A stretch of DNA of 62,953 nt from contig JBGTIS010000216.1 in NCBI GenBank assembly GCA_041745535.1, positions 1 through 62,953 of the forward strand. The letters run 5' to 3'. Origin of the DNA: JBGTIS01 sp041745535. Lineage in GTDB: Bacteria; Bacteroidota; Bacteroidia; Cytophagales; Cyclobacteriaceae. This document shows positions 36,811 to 44,754 of the stretch, piece after piece. Positions within the stretch are counted from its first letter, which is position 1. Each line of letters begins with the position of its first letter. The translations under genes were made by a program, and so were the position numbers. Below the pieces are notes generated by a model. It ran no database searches. It was not told the DNA's origin and saw only the letters and a list, made by a program, of their open reading frames with translations.

Positions 36811-38043
36811 CTATTCGAAATCTTCATACAGCAAATACTGTTTTCGCATTTTTTTATAGGCATTCAACTTTTCCTGCCAGGAACTTCTAATTTCTTCTTC
36901 AGTTTTTCCTGCTTTTATCTGTTGGAGTAATTCCGGAGTTCCCGCCAGTTTATTAAAAAAGCTTTCACTAGAAAAAAAATCATCTGCTTTACCTATTTCC
37001 TTTGCTTTCTTATAAAAAGTTAACAAGTAACTCAGGGTAAAAGCTTTTAATGGTTCAGCTTTACGAAAATCAATACCAAAGCATTTTACGCCTTCATGCT
37101 TTGGTGTTGGGGCAGCATTTGGTATACTTTCAGGAATAAAACTAATAGAATCTTGGGCAGTATTAGCTAAAAACCTTTTATCAGGATAAGCAGCTACCTG
37201 AAATGGGAACTCGGTACCTCTGCCAATACTTACGTTGGTGGGTTCGAACAAACACAATGACGAATATAAATTGACGGCCACATTATTTGGCAGATTAGGC
37301 GATGGCTTAACCGGTAGCGAGTACATATCGTGGTGGGAATAATTTTTAACCTTAATAATTCGCAAATCGCATTGCGCTCCATTGGGTAACCATTTTTCAC
37401 CATTAATCATCTGCGCCAGCTCTCCTACTGTTAATCCATGTACAATGGGAATAGGATGCATTCCCACAAAAGATTGAACTGACTTATCCAATACAGGTCC
37501 ATCTACATAATAGCCATTCGGATTCGGGCGATCCAGAATAAGCATTTTGATATTATTTTCGGCGCAGGCTTCCATCACATAATGCATGGTACTGATGTAA
37601 GTATAAAACCGGGCGCCCACATCCTGAATATCAAATACCATCCAATCAATGCCTTTTAAATCCTCCATTGAAGGCTTTCTATTGTTTCCATACAGAGAAA
37701 TAATAGGTAATCCTGTTTTGCTATCTACGGAATTGTTTATTTTTTCGCCTGCACCGGCATCGCCGCGAAATCCATGCTCAGGCGCAAATATGCGTTTGAT
37801 TTGTATATTACAGGCTAATAGTGAATCTACCATATGGGTACTGCCAATTGTGGAAGTATGGTTTACTACCATGCCCACCGATTTGTCTTTCAATAAATCC
37901 AGATATTCGTTGGTTTGGGAAGCTCCTGTAGTTATTTCCTGTTTGGGCATCGGTTCCGCTGGCTGTTCAGTGGCAGTAGTTTGCCGCGACTGGCATGAAC
38001 AGGAAAGAACGAGAATAATTACATTTAGTAGGACAATGCGCAT
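36811..38043 (-). CDS. namZ: NamZ-type exo-beta-N-acetylmuramidase lipoprotein (DUF1343)
   Basis: 410 residues. Signal sequence with lipobox-like LSCSC near residues 13-17, then the DUF1343 domain: VVNHTSTIG, FAPEHGFRGDAGAGE, DIQDVGARFYTYISTM, LDRPNPNGYYVDGP and NVSIGRGTEFPFQ. Members characterised in Bacillus subtilis and Tannerella release terminal MurNAc from peptidoglycan fragments. A lipid anchor would place it at the periplasmic face or outer membrane. It is divergent from the FtsX-like gene; a promoter is proposed at 38079-38109. Confidence 0.92.
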   Translation of the reverse strand: MRIVLLNVIILVLSCSCQSRQTTATEQPAEPMPKQEITTGASQTNEYLDLLKDKSVGMVVNHTSTIGSTHMVDSLLACNIQIKRIFAPEHGFRGDAGAGEKINNSVDSKTGLPIISLYGNNRKPSMEDLKGIDWMVFDIQDVGARFYTYISTMHYVMEACAENNIKMLILDRPNPNGYYVDGPVLDKSVQSFVGMHPIPIVHGLTVGELAQMINGEKWLPNGAQCDLRIIKVKNYSHHDMYSLPVKPSPNLPNNVAVNLYSSLCLFEPTNVSIGRGTEFPFQVAAYPDKRFLANTAQDSISFIPESIPNAAPTPKHEGVKCFGIDFRKAEPLKAFTLSYLLTFYKKAKEIGKADDFFSSESFFNKLAGTPELLQQIKAGKTEEEIRSSWQEKLNAYKKMRKQYLLYEDFE

Positions 38044-38078
38044 AAAGTTAGTAATCTTGCGTTTATAAATTTTGATTG

Positions 38079-38109
38079 CAAAGGATATAATATTTTTATG
38101 AAACCCAAG
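38079..38109 (-). promoter_or_regulatory. Candidate Bacteroidota promoter of namZ
   Basis: On the minus strand CTTG (38109-38106) lies 18 bases before TATCCTTTG (38087-38079), close to the TTTG / TAnnTTTG promoter of this phylum but with three bases between TA and TTTG. Transcription would begin near 38072, about 30 bases before the namZ start. Confidence 0.4.
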
Positions 38110-38168
38110 GTTTATTTTAAAGTTTCAACTTTAATGTATTATAGAAAACCTGAAATTGCTTTTTTATT

Positions 38169-39401
38169 TTGAACCTACCCTATTTTATATCCAAAAGAAT
38201 TAATAACGCTGACAGCAAATCATTTTCTGCAACGATTAATAAAATCGCGATTGCCAGTATCGGATTCGGGCTGGCTATCATGATTATCTCTTTTCTTATT
38301 CTGGGTGGATTTCGCCGTACCATCCAGGAAAAAATTTTTAGTTTTGGCGGTCATATCCAGATTACCCGCTATTCCTTGAATAACTCTTTTCAGGAAGATC
38401 CTATTTCTATCAATAATCCCATTTACAAAAATGCTTCACAATATGATTATATAGATCATATTCAGGAATTCAGCCACAAGGTAGGCCTGCTCCGAACTTC
38501 AGATGAAATATATGGTATTTTACTAAAAGGCGTTAGCGAAAGCTTTGACAGTGCCCGATTTGCCGTAAATATGAAAAAAGGTAGTTTAATTGATTTGGAA
38601 GACTCATCAAAAACTAAAAGCGGATATTCTACCGACATCCTGATGAGTCAGCAGGTAGCCGATAAACTGCAACTTGATGTGGGCGATGAGGTAATTATGG
38701 ATTTTATTCAAGACCCGATTCGATCGAGAAAACTGCATATTCAGGGCATTTACGATACAGGGCTTGAAGAATTTGACGACAAAGTAGTAGTTGGCGATAT
38801 CAGAATGATACAAAGACTAAACGACTGGGCCGATACTCTGGTAGGTGGATTTGAAGTATATCTGAAAGACTTTGACGATATGGATCGGGCGGCTGAAGAC
38901 CTGGATGGTGAAGTAGATTACAACCTTTTTGTAGAAAAGGTAAGTGATAAGTACATACAAATGTTTGAATGGCTTAGTCTTCTTAAAAATAATGTGATCA
39001 TTTTCTTAGGATTGATTTTGTTTGTAGCCTGTTTTAATATGGTAAGTATTCTGCTTATTCTGATTATGGAAAGAACACAAATGATTGGTATTCTGAAAGC
39101 GCTGGGAGCTACTAACAAAAACATTAAAAGAATTTTTACCTATAATGGCATTCAGCTTATACTAAAAGGCATGGTATTGGGTAATTTGATTGGTATTGGA
39201 TTCGGACTCTTACAGGACTATTTTCATATTATTCCCCTCGATCCTGAAAATTATTATATGAATTTTGTGCCCATTCACTGGGACATCCTTACGATTCTTA
39301 CACTCAATATTTTTACATTTCTGATTGTGGTACTGGTACTGAATATCCCAACTTCCATCATCTTACGCATAGAGCCGATCCGGGCGATCCGATTCGACTA
39401 G
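38169..39401 (+). CDS. FtsX-like ABC permease (LolC/LolE-like)
   Basis: 410 residues from a TTG start, which gives MNLPYFISKRI, the conserved beginning of this Bacteroidota family; no upstream ATG exists. One N-terminal helix (about 23-48), a periplasmic MacB-PCD domain (50-270) and three FtsX helices (about 277-400; MIGILKALGATN coupling motif). This is the topology of LolC/LolE, which release lipoproteins from the inner membrane with the LolD ATPase. LolD is not in the window. Its 3' end overlaps the convergent GT2 gene by 39 bases. Confidence 0.88.
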   Translation: MNLPYFISKRINNADSKSFSATINKIAIASIGFGLAIMIISFLILGGFRRTIQEKIFSFGGHIQITRYSLNNSFQEDPISINNPIYKNASQYDYIDHIQEFSHKVGLLRTSDEIYGILLKGVSESFDSARFAVNMKKGSLIDLEDSSKTKSGYSTDILMSQQVADKLQLDVGDEVIMDFIQDPIRSRKLHIQGIYDTGLEEFDDKVVVGDIRMIQRLNDWADTLVGGFEVYLKDFDDMDRAAEDLDGEVDYNLFVEKVSDKYIQMFEWLSLLKNNVIIFLGLILFVACFNMVSILLILIMERTQMIGILKALGATNKNIKRIFTYNGIQLILKGMVLGNLIGIGFGLLQDYFHIIPLDPENYYMNFVPIHWDILTILTLNIFTFLIVVLVLNIPTSIILRIEPIRAIRFD

Positions 39402-40142
39402 CTCAGTTTTCTTTCGGTGATATTTCTTGAAAAGGCTATTAATTTTCATTCGGACTACGCCAAACATAGCTTCCCAGAAAATACGCATCGACATTTTAGA
39501 AACGCCCTTCGCCCGGTCAGTAAAAATAATTGGTATTTCCTTGATGTTGAATCCGTACATCCAGGCTGTAAATTTCATTTCTATCTGAAAGGCATAACCC
39601 ACAAACCGGATGTCATCCAGATTTATAGTTTCCAGAACAATGCGTTTATAACATTTGAATCCGGCAGTTGCATCTTTAATGGGCATCCCCGTTACTAAAG
39701 TCACATAATAGCTGGCGAAATATGAGATGAGTACCCGGTTAATGGGCCAGTTTACCACATTTACGCCTTTAATATACCGAGACCCAATGGTAAGGTCATA
39801 CCCATCTTCGGAGCAACCTCGATACAAAGCAATCAGATCATCCGGATTGTGAGAAAAATCGGCATCCATCTCGAAAATATATTCATAGCCCTGGCTGAGG
39901 GCAAATTTAAACCCATATATATACGCTGTACCCAAACCCATTTTACCAGATCGCTCTTTTAAAAAAATCCGGTCAGGATAGTACTTTTGCAACTGCTTAA
40001 CAATACGAGCCGTACCATCGGGCGAGCCGTCGTCTACAACGAGGACATCAAAATTTACAGGCAAAAAAAGTATCTTGCTGATCAGAGCTGCTATATTTTC
40101 ACTCTCATTATAAGTAGGAACAATGACTAAACAGTTATTCAC
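39363..40142 (-). CDS. GT2 polyprenyl-phosphate mannose synthase-like
   Basis: 259 residues from a GTG start. GT-A domain with VPTYNESENI, VVDDGSPDGT, EMDADFSHNPDDL and a conserved TAGFKCYKR region: the signature set of DPM1-type enzymes that transfer mannose from GDP-mannose to polyprenyl phosphate. No C-terminal membrane domain, unlike the GtrB-type. GDP-mannose would come from ManC, encoded 2 kb away. The tail is strongly basic. Glucose instead of mannose cannot be excluded by motif alone. Confidence 0.88.
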   Translation of the reverse strand: MNNCLVIVPTYNESENIAALISKILFLPVNFDVLVVDDGSPDGTARIVKQLQKYYPDRIFLKERSGKMGLGTAYIYGFKFALSQGYEYIFEMDADFSHNPDDLIALYRGCSEDGYDLTIGSRYIKGVNVVNWPINRVLISYFASYYVTLVTGMPIKDATAGFKCYKRIVLETINLDDIRFVGYAFQIEMKFTAWMYGFNIKEIPIIFTDRAKGVSKMSMRIFWEAMFGVVRMKINSLFKKYHRKKTELVESDRPDRLYA

Positions 40143-40276
40143 AAAGTATGCAGGGTTAAGTAAAAATAAGCTTTAAAGGTACAGAAATGTTTTCCGAACA
40201 CCAATACCGTATAGATAGCATATTAAAAGAATAACATTTATTTGCAGTAAAATATTGTTTTAAAGAAATATTGCCC

Positions 40277-40816
40277 ATGAATAATGATAAAAACAAGTGC
40301 ATCTTTCTGGACCGCGATGGGGTACTGAATCGTGAAAGAAATGAATACACCTACCTGCTGGAAAATTTTGAGATTTTACCAGGCGTACCAGAGGCGTTAT
40401 TAACTCTTAAAAAAGCAGGATTTTTATTGGTTGTGGTTACCAACCAGGCTGGCATCGCCAAAAAACTATACACTAAAAATGATATGCTGGCATGCCATGA
40501 ATATCTGCAATCGCAAACCGGTTACCTTATTGACGCTATTTATTACGCGCCCCACTACCCTACTGTTACCGAGTCGCTAAGCCGGAAACCCGATACCTTA
40601 ATGTTTGAGAAAGCCATCGCTAAATTCCATATTGATCCCACTTCATCGTGGATGATTGGCGATAAGGAAAGAGATATTGCTCCGGCGCAAAAATTCAGGA
40701 TGCATACCATTAGAATTGCCGACGAACCGGTTGCTACTCATGCGGATTTTACTACCAACAGCCTGCTTACTGCCAGTAACATTATTATGGTCAATTTATC
40801 TGATCACAGAGGTTAA
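40277..40816 (+). CDS. HAD-IIIA phosphatase (GmhB-like, without the zinc cysteines)
   Basis: 179 residues from ATG 40277; a TTG two codons earlier is unlikely. HAD motifs: FLDRDGVLN (nucleophile D12, acid D14), VVTNQAGIAK and MIGDKERDI. It resembles D-glycero-manno-heptose 1,7-bisphosphate phosphatase, the GmhB step of heptose synthesis. But the Cys/His zinc loop of canonical GmhB (Cys-x-His, then Cys-x-Cys-x-x-x-x-Arg-Lys-Pro) is reduced to YYAPHYPTVTESLSRKP without any cysteine. It may be histidinol-phosphatase-like or a zinc-free GmhB. Its 3' end overlaps the next, convergent gene by 21 bases. Confidence 0.8.
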   Translation: MNNDKNKCIFLDRDGVLNRERNEYTYLLENFEILPGVPEALLTLKKAGFLLVVVTNQAGIAKKLYTKNDMLACHEYLQSQTGYLIDAIYYAPHYPTVTESLSRKPDTLMFEKAIAKFHIDPTSSWMIGDKERDIAPAQKFRMHTIRIADEPVATHADFTTNSLLTASNIIMVNLSDHRG

Positions 40817-41311
40817 CCGCTCCATACCCGTTTCGCTAATCCTGTACCATCCTTTTTTTACGGCAAAAACTCTTTTGTAAGTTAAATTGAGTTTTACAAA
40901 ATGTGCCGGATTAGAGAGGTTGATACCCTGATCTTTCAAAATAGAAGACACTTCCCGGGTGGAAAAAATATTTCCGTCGTTTTTCGACTGCACAAAATAA
41001 CCCCCTAACAACACTTTATCAATGTCGTGTATGTTTTTATGCGCTTTGTTATAAAATTCACCAAAACTTTCAGGAACCTGCGAAAGTCCATTTTGAAAAG
41101 GTAATTCGGGAGCGGAAGAGGCCGGAGCCGTTTGTGCCTCTACTGATTCACCGTTAAAAGTTTTTGTGGGCACTACCTCGACTGATTGCTTATTAAGTAA
41201 GTCTAAAAAGTCCTGCAGTTTCTCAGAATGAGCGTTCACAAAATCTTCCGAACCTTCAATTTCTATTTCCATTGCACTAAGATTGATTCTGATCCGGGCC
41301 TTACTTTCCAT
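40796..41311 (-). CDS. Hypothetical protein, two-domain
   Basis: 171 residues, not recognised as a named family. The N-terminal ~45 residues (ARIRINLSAMEIEIEGSEDFV, shortened here) look like a small beta domain plus helix. A Pro/Ala/Glu-rich linker (about 55-80) follows. The C-terminal ~85 residues are helical with a basic, winged-helix-like end (SSILKDQGINLSNPAHFVK, then KRVFAVKKGWYRIS). No catalytic motif, membrane segment or signal. The C-terminal part could bind nucleic acid, which is a guess from shape only. Divergent from cysQ. Confidence 0.7.
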   Translation of the reverse strand: MESKARIRINLSAMEIEIEGSEDFVNAHSEKLQDFLDLLNKQSVEVVPTKTFNGESVEAQTAPASSAPELPFQNGLSQVPESFGEFYNKAHKNIHDIDKVLLGGYFVQSKNDGNIFSTREVSSILKDQGINLSNPAHFVKLNLTYKRVFAVKKGWYRISETGMERLTSVIR

Positions 41312-41359
41312 AATTCAGGGCGTTTATTTACTAGGTTGATTGTAATAACATTGTATTTT

Positions 41360-41447
41360 TGCGGTAATAAACCAAATTGTTACTTTGTAATCTTTAAAAA
41401 AAGTAATCCTAGATTTACCGCACAATACCTTTACCTTTCCAAGGTAA
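41360..41447. repeat. Nested inverted repeats upstream of cysQ
   Basis: TGCGGTAA (41360-41367) pairs with TTACCGCA (41415-41422) around an interior that has its own TTACTT/AAGTAA dyad. A separate hairpin, TTACCTT-TCC-AAGGTAA, lies at 41431-41447, 45 bases before the cysQ start. They could be leader structure or operator sites; no known riboswitch is recognised. Confidence 0.4.
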
Positions 41448-41491
41448 TTATAAATCAAAGATTTACTAAATTAACATATTAATAAAATATT

Positions 41492-42280
41492 ATGACAAAA
41501 AAAGTAGACATCGAAGTTATCAAAGATATTGCGCGAGCTGCCGGAAAAAAAATTCTGGAAGTTTATCATGATAGTGATTTTTCAAAAGTAGTTGATTTTA
41601 AATCGGATGATTCACCGCTGACTTTAGGCGACAAAGCTTCTAATGAAGTTATTGTAAAAGCACTGAAAGAGCAATATCCGGATATTCCGCTGATATCAGA
41701 AGAAGAAAAAAGTATACCTTATGAAACCCGTAAAAACTGGGAATATTTTTGGTTGGTGGATCCACTCGATGGTACCAAGGAATTTATCAAACGCAATGGG
41801 CAGTTTACGGTAAATATCGCTTTAATCCATACTAAAAAACCTGTTTTAGGTGTGGTGTATACCCCAGTATCCGAAGAAATGTATTACGGCATACAAGATG
41901 GCGTTACCGAACATGCGGCAGGCGCTTTTAAACAGCATGGTTCATCGGCTCCAGAGCCAATTCGAGTAAGTGAAAAGCAGATCAACCGGATCGCTGTTCG
42001 CAGCAGCAGCCATGCCTCACCGGAAGAAGACGAAGTGCTGAGCCATTATGATGTCCGGGAAAGCATTTCTAAAGGAAGTTCTCTGAAATTTTGCATGGTA
42101 GCGGAAGCCAAAGCGGATATTTATTACCGTCATGGCCCTACCATGGAGTGGGATACTGCTGCCGGACAAGCGGTGGTAGAAGCTGCCGGTGGCAAAGTTT
42201 TCAAAAATACCAGCGACATACCTTTTACCTATAACAAAGAATCGTTGCTGAACAGTAGCTTTCTGGTTTTAGGATTTTAA
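41492..42280 (+). CDS. cysQ: 3'(2'),5'-bisphosphate nucleotidase CysQ
   Basis: 262 residues, inositol-monophosphatase fold. It dephosphorylates 3'-phosphoadenosine 5'-phosphate, a by-product of sulfate assimilation and sulfation. Metal site: SEEE at 69-72 and DPLDGTKEF starting at D90 (D90, D93), then WDTAAGQAVVEAAGG near the C-terminus. The LISEEEKSIPY segment and the length fit CysQ better than inositol monophosphatase. It is followed by a possible terminator, and its proximity to the nucleotide-sugar genes is probably not functional. Confidence 0.92.
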   Translation: MTKKVDIEVIKDIARAAGKKILEVYHDSDFSKVVDFKSDDSPLTLGDKASNEVIVKALKEQYPDIPLISEEEKSIPYETRKNWEYFWLVDPLDGTKEFIKRNGQFTVNIALIHTKKPVLGVVYTPVSEEMYYGIQDGVTEHAAGAFKQHGSSAPEPIRVSEKQINRIAVRSSSHASPEEDEVLSHYDVRESISKGSSLKFCMVAEAKADIYYRHGPTMEWDTAAGQAVVEAAGGKVFKNTSDIPFTYNKESLLNSSFLVLGF

Positions 42281-42296
42281 CATTAAACAGTTAAAC

Positions 42297-42340
42297 GGTA
42301 GCCAACTTTTTTTAATTTTGGTTACCTTTGTTTTATTTTT
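42297..42340 (+). terminator. Possible terminator of cysQ
   Basis: GGTAGCCAA (42297-42305) pairs with TTGGTTACC (42318-42326), one G-U wobble, and a T-rich tract follows. The right arm overlaps the candidate manC promoter. Confidence 0.4.
42323..42330 (+). promoter_or_regulatory. Candidate -7 element of the manC promoter
   Basis: TACCTTTG matches the Bacteroidota -7 consensus TAnnTTTG exactly and sits 35 bases before the manC start. I find no good -33 TTTG at the usual distance, so the promoter is tentative. Confidence 0.4.
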
Positions 42341-42364
42341 CCGCATATAATTCCTTTCCAGTTT

Positions 42365-43441
42365 ATGAATAATAACTATGCGCTTATTATGGCAGGCGGG
42401 GTTGGCACACGATTATGGCCGGTTAGCCGCCAGCATTTGCCTAAACAGTTCCAGGATTTGTTAGGTCTGGGAAGTTCACTTTTACAGCTTACCTTTCAGC
42501 GCCTTTCAGAAGTTTGCCCCAAAAAAAATATCTATATCATTTCTAATTTAGATTACGAAGATCTGATTCAGGAACAATTGCCTGAAATTAAAAAAGATCA
42601 GATTTTATCTGAGCCGGAACTTAGAAATACCGCCCCCTGCATTGCATATGCCGTACATAAAATAAGCCGGCAAAATCCGGATGCAAACCTGATAGTAGCG
42701 CCGGCTGATCATCTTATCCTCAATCAGCCGGAATTTAACCGTTTGGTTCATATCGGCTTTGAAGCTGTTTCAAAACGCGACATACTGTTAACCTTTGGTA
42801 TTTCCCCGACCCGACCCGATACCGGATTTGGTTATATTGAATACAATAAATCTTCCGAAGAAAACGATATTTTTAAAGTGGAGGCTTTTAAGGAAAAGCC
42901 TGATCTGGCTACTGCCGAATCGTTTATCAAAGCGGGTAACTTTTTGTGGAATGCCGGTATTTTCGTTTGGAATATAAAAACCATCATGAAAAGTATGGCG
43001 ACTCATTTGCCGGAGGTAAATATGCTTTTTGAACAAGGAAAAGATTTTTATTATTCGGAAAAAGAAAAGAAATTTATTGAAAAAGCCTATCATGACTGCC
43101 CCAATATATCCGTTGATTATGGCATTATGGAAAAGGCGGAAAATGTATATGTGATTCCGGCCGATTTCAAATGGTCGGACTTAGGAACCTGGAAATCAGT
43201 ATATACGCACCAGGATAAAGACGAGCAGGGCAACTCCACACAAGGGCAGGTACTTTGCTATGATACCAGCAACAGCCTGATAAAAGTTTTGCCCGATATG
43301 CTGGCAGTGGTGCAGGGTTTAGACAATTACATTGTTATTGAACACAACAAAGTGCTTATGATTTGCAACAAAGATCAGGAACAAATGGTGAAGAATTTTT
43401 TAAACGATGCCAAAGCGAGGGGTTTTACAGATTATATTTAA
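42365..43441 (+). CDS. manC: Mannose-1-phosphate guanylyltransferase
   Basis: 358 residues. It makes GDP-mannose from mannose-1-phosphate and GTP. Pyrophosphorylase signature GGVGTRLWPVSRQHLPKQF at about 12-30, APADHLI near 117 and FKEKPD near 178 (mannose-1-phosphate binding). It is the short, monofunctional form with no C-terminal isomerase domain. gmd and fcl follow on the same strand, so GDP-mannose here feeds GDP-fucose and probably the DPM1-like enzyme. A 20-base perfect inverted repeat separates it from gmd. Confidence 0.95.
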   Translation: MNNNYALIMAGGVGTRLWPVSRQHLPKQFQDLLGLGSSLLQLTFQRLSEVCPKKNIYIISNLDYEDLIQEQLPEIKKDQILSEPELRNTAPCIAYAVHKISRQNPDANLIVAPADHLILNQPEFNRLVHIGFEAVSKRDILLTFGISPTRPDTGFGYIEYNKSSEENDIFKVEAFKEKPDLATAESFIKAGNFLWNAGIFVWNIKTIMKSMATHLPEVNMLFEQGKDFYYSEKEKKFIEKAYHDCPNISVDYGIMEKAENVYVIPADFKWSDLGTWKSVYTHQDKDEQGNSTQGQVLCYDTSNSLIKVLPDMLAVVQGLDNYIVIEHNKVLMICNKDQEQMVKNFLNDAKARGFTDYI

Positions 43442-43463
43442 TATCAATTGCTTTTTGTTATTG

Positions 43464-43514
43464 GTTATTCGTTAATAGTTATTTGTTTCCATAGAATAAC
43501 TATTAACGAATAAC
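43464..43514. repeat. Perfect 20-base inverted repeat between manC and gmd
   Basis: GTTATTCGTTAATAGTTATT (43464-43483) is exactly complementary to 43495-43514, with an 11-base loop. No T run follows, so it is not a classical terminator. The left-arm start GTTATTC-GTTA is shared with the inverted repeat at 45722-45769, suggesting a repeat family or a shared regulatory element. Confidence 0.8.
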
Positions 43515-43587
43515 AATTCACTCTTAACAAAAGAAAAACTGCCTAATTACTTATTACTTCAAAGGAACAGAACATACAAACTAACTT

Positions 43588-44700
43588 ATGAAAAAAGCAC
43601 TTATAACAGGAATAACCGGTCAGGATGGAGCTTATCTGGCTGAATTGCTTCTTAAAAAAGGATATGAGGTGCATGGCATCAAACGCCGGTCGTCCTTATT
43701 TAATACCGACCGTGTCGACCATTTGTATCAGGATCCGCACGAAAAAGAGCTTAAATTTAAAATGCATTACGGCGACCTTACCGATTCTACCAATATCATT
43801 CGAATTGTGCAGGAAGTGCAACCCGACGAAATCTACAACCTGGGTGCCATGTCGCATGTAATGGTAAGTTTTGATGAACCAGAATATACCGCCAATGTGG
43901 ATGGATTAGGAACGCTCAGAATTCTGGAAGCGGTAAGGATTCTGGGTTTAACAGAAAAAACCAAAATCTATCAGGCTTCTACTTCTGAATTATATGGGTT
44001 GGTACAGGAAGTTCCGCAAAGTGAAAAAACGCCTTTCTACCCTCGTTCTCCATATGCGGTAGCTAAAATGTATGGATTCTGGATTACCGTAAATTACCGG
44101 GAAGCTTATAATATGTTTGCTGTTAATGGTATTTTGTTCAATCACGAATCGCCTATCCGGGGAGAAACTTTTGTAACTCGTAAAATTACCCGCGCTGCCT
44201 GCAAAATAGCATTGGGCATGCAGGACATCCTTTACCTGGGAAATATGGATGCGAAAAGAGACTGGGGACATGCCAAAGACTATGTGGAAGCCATGTGGCT
44301 TATTCTGCAACAGGATAAACCAGAGGATTTTGTAATCGCTTCAGGCATTACTACCGCGGTTCGTGATTTTGTAACTATGGCATTTAAAGAATTGGGCATA
44401 GAACTTACTTTCGAAGGAAAAGAAGTAGATGAAGTAGGAAAAGTAGCCAGTTGCTCAAACCCTGATTTTCAGTTGCCTGTTGGAAAGGAAATTGTAAAGG
44501 TAGATCCCCGTTATTACAGACCCACCGAAGTAGACTTGCTTATTGGCGATCCGACCAAAGCGAAAGAAAAACTGGGATGGAAATTGAAATACGACTTACC
44601 CGGCCTGGTGAAAGATATGATGAAATCTGACCTTGAACTCTTTAAGCGCGATAAATTTCTGCTTAAAGGTGGCCATAAGGTGTTTCAATACAACGAGTAA
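43588..44700 (+). CDS. gmd: GDP-mannose 4,6-dehydratase
   Basis: 370 residues, extended short-chain dehydrogenase. It converts GDP-mannose to GDP-4-keto-6-deoxymannose with bound NADP. Rossmann motif GITGQDGAYLAE at about 7-18, catalytic Thr/Glu region STSELYG near 130 and YxxxK in YAVAKMYG near 155. RDWGHAKDYVEAMW is a strong Gmd signature. fcl follows 54 bases later, so the pair completes GDP-L-fucose synthesis. Confidence 0.97.
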   Translation: MKKALITGITGQDGAYLAELLLKKGYEVHGIKRRSSLFNTDRVDHLYQDPHEKELKFKMHYGDLTDSTNIIRIVQEVQPDEIYNLGAMSHVMVSFDEPEYTANVDGLGTLRILEAVRILGLTEKTKIYQASTSELYGLVQEVPQSEKTPFYPRSPYAVAKMYGFWITVNYREAYNMFAVNGILFNHESPIRGETFVTRKITRAACKIALGMQDILYLGNMDAKRDWGHAKDYVEAMWLILQQDKPEDFVIASGITTAVRDFVTMAFKELGIELTFEGKEVDEVGKVASCSNPDFQLPVGKEIVKVDPRYYRPTEVDLLIGDPTKAKEKLGWKLKYDLPGLVKDMMKSDLELFKRDKFLLKGGHKVFQYNE

Positions 44701-44754
44701 ACTTTATTGCTTACTTTTCAGTACAATACACAAAAGCAATTAAGTTGAACAATA

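Noticed and set aside
44707..44743. ATTGCTT/AAGCAAT dyad between gmd and fcl
   Set aside because: Only seven bases with a long loop and no T run; not convincing as a terminator or attenuator.
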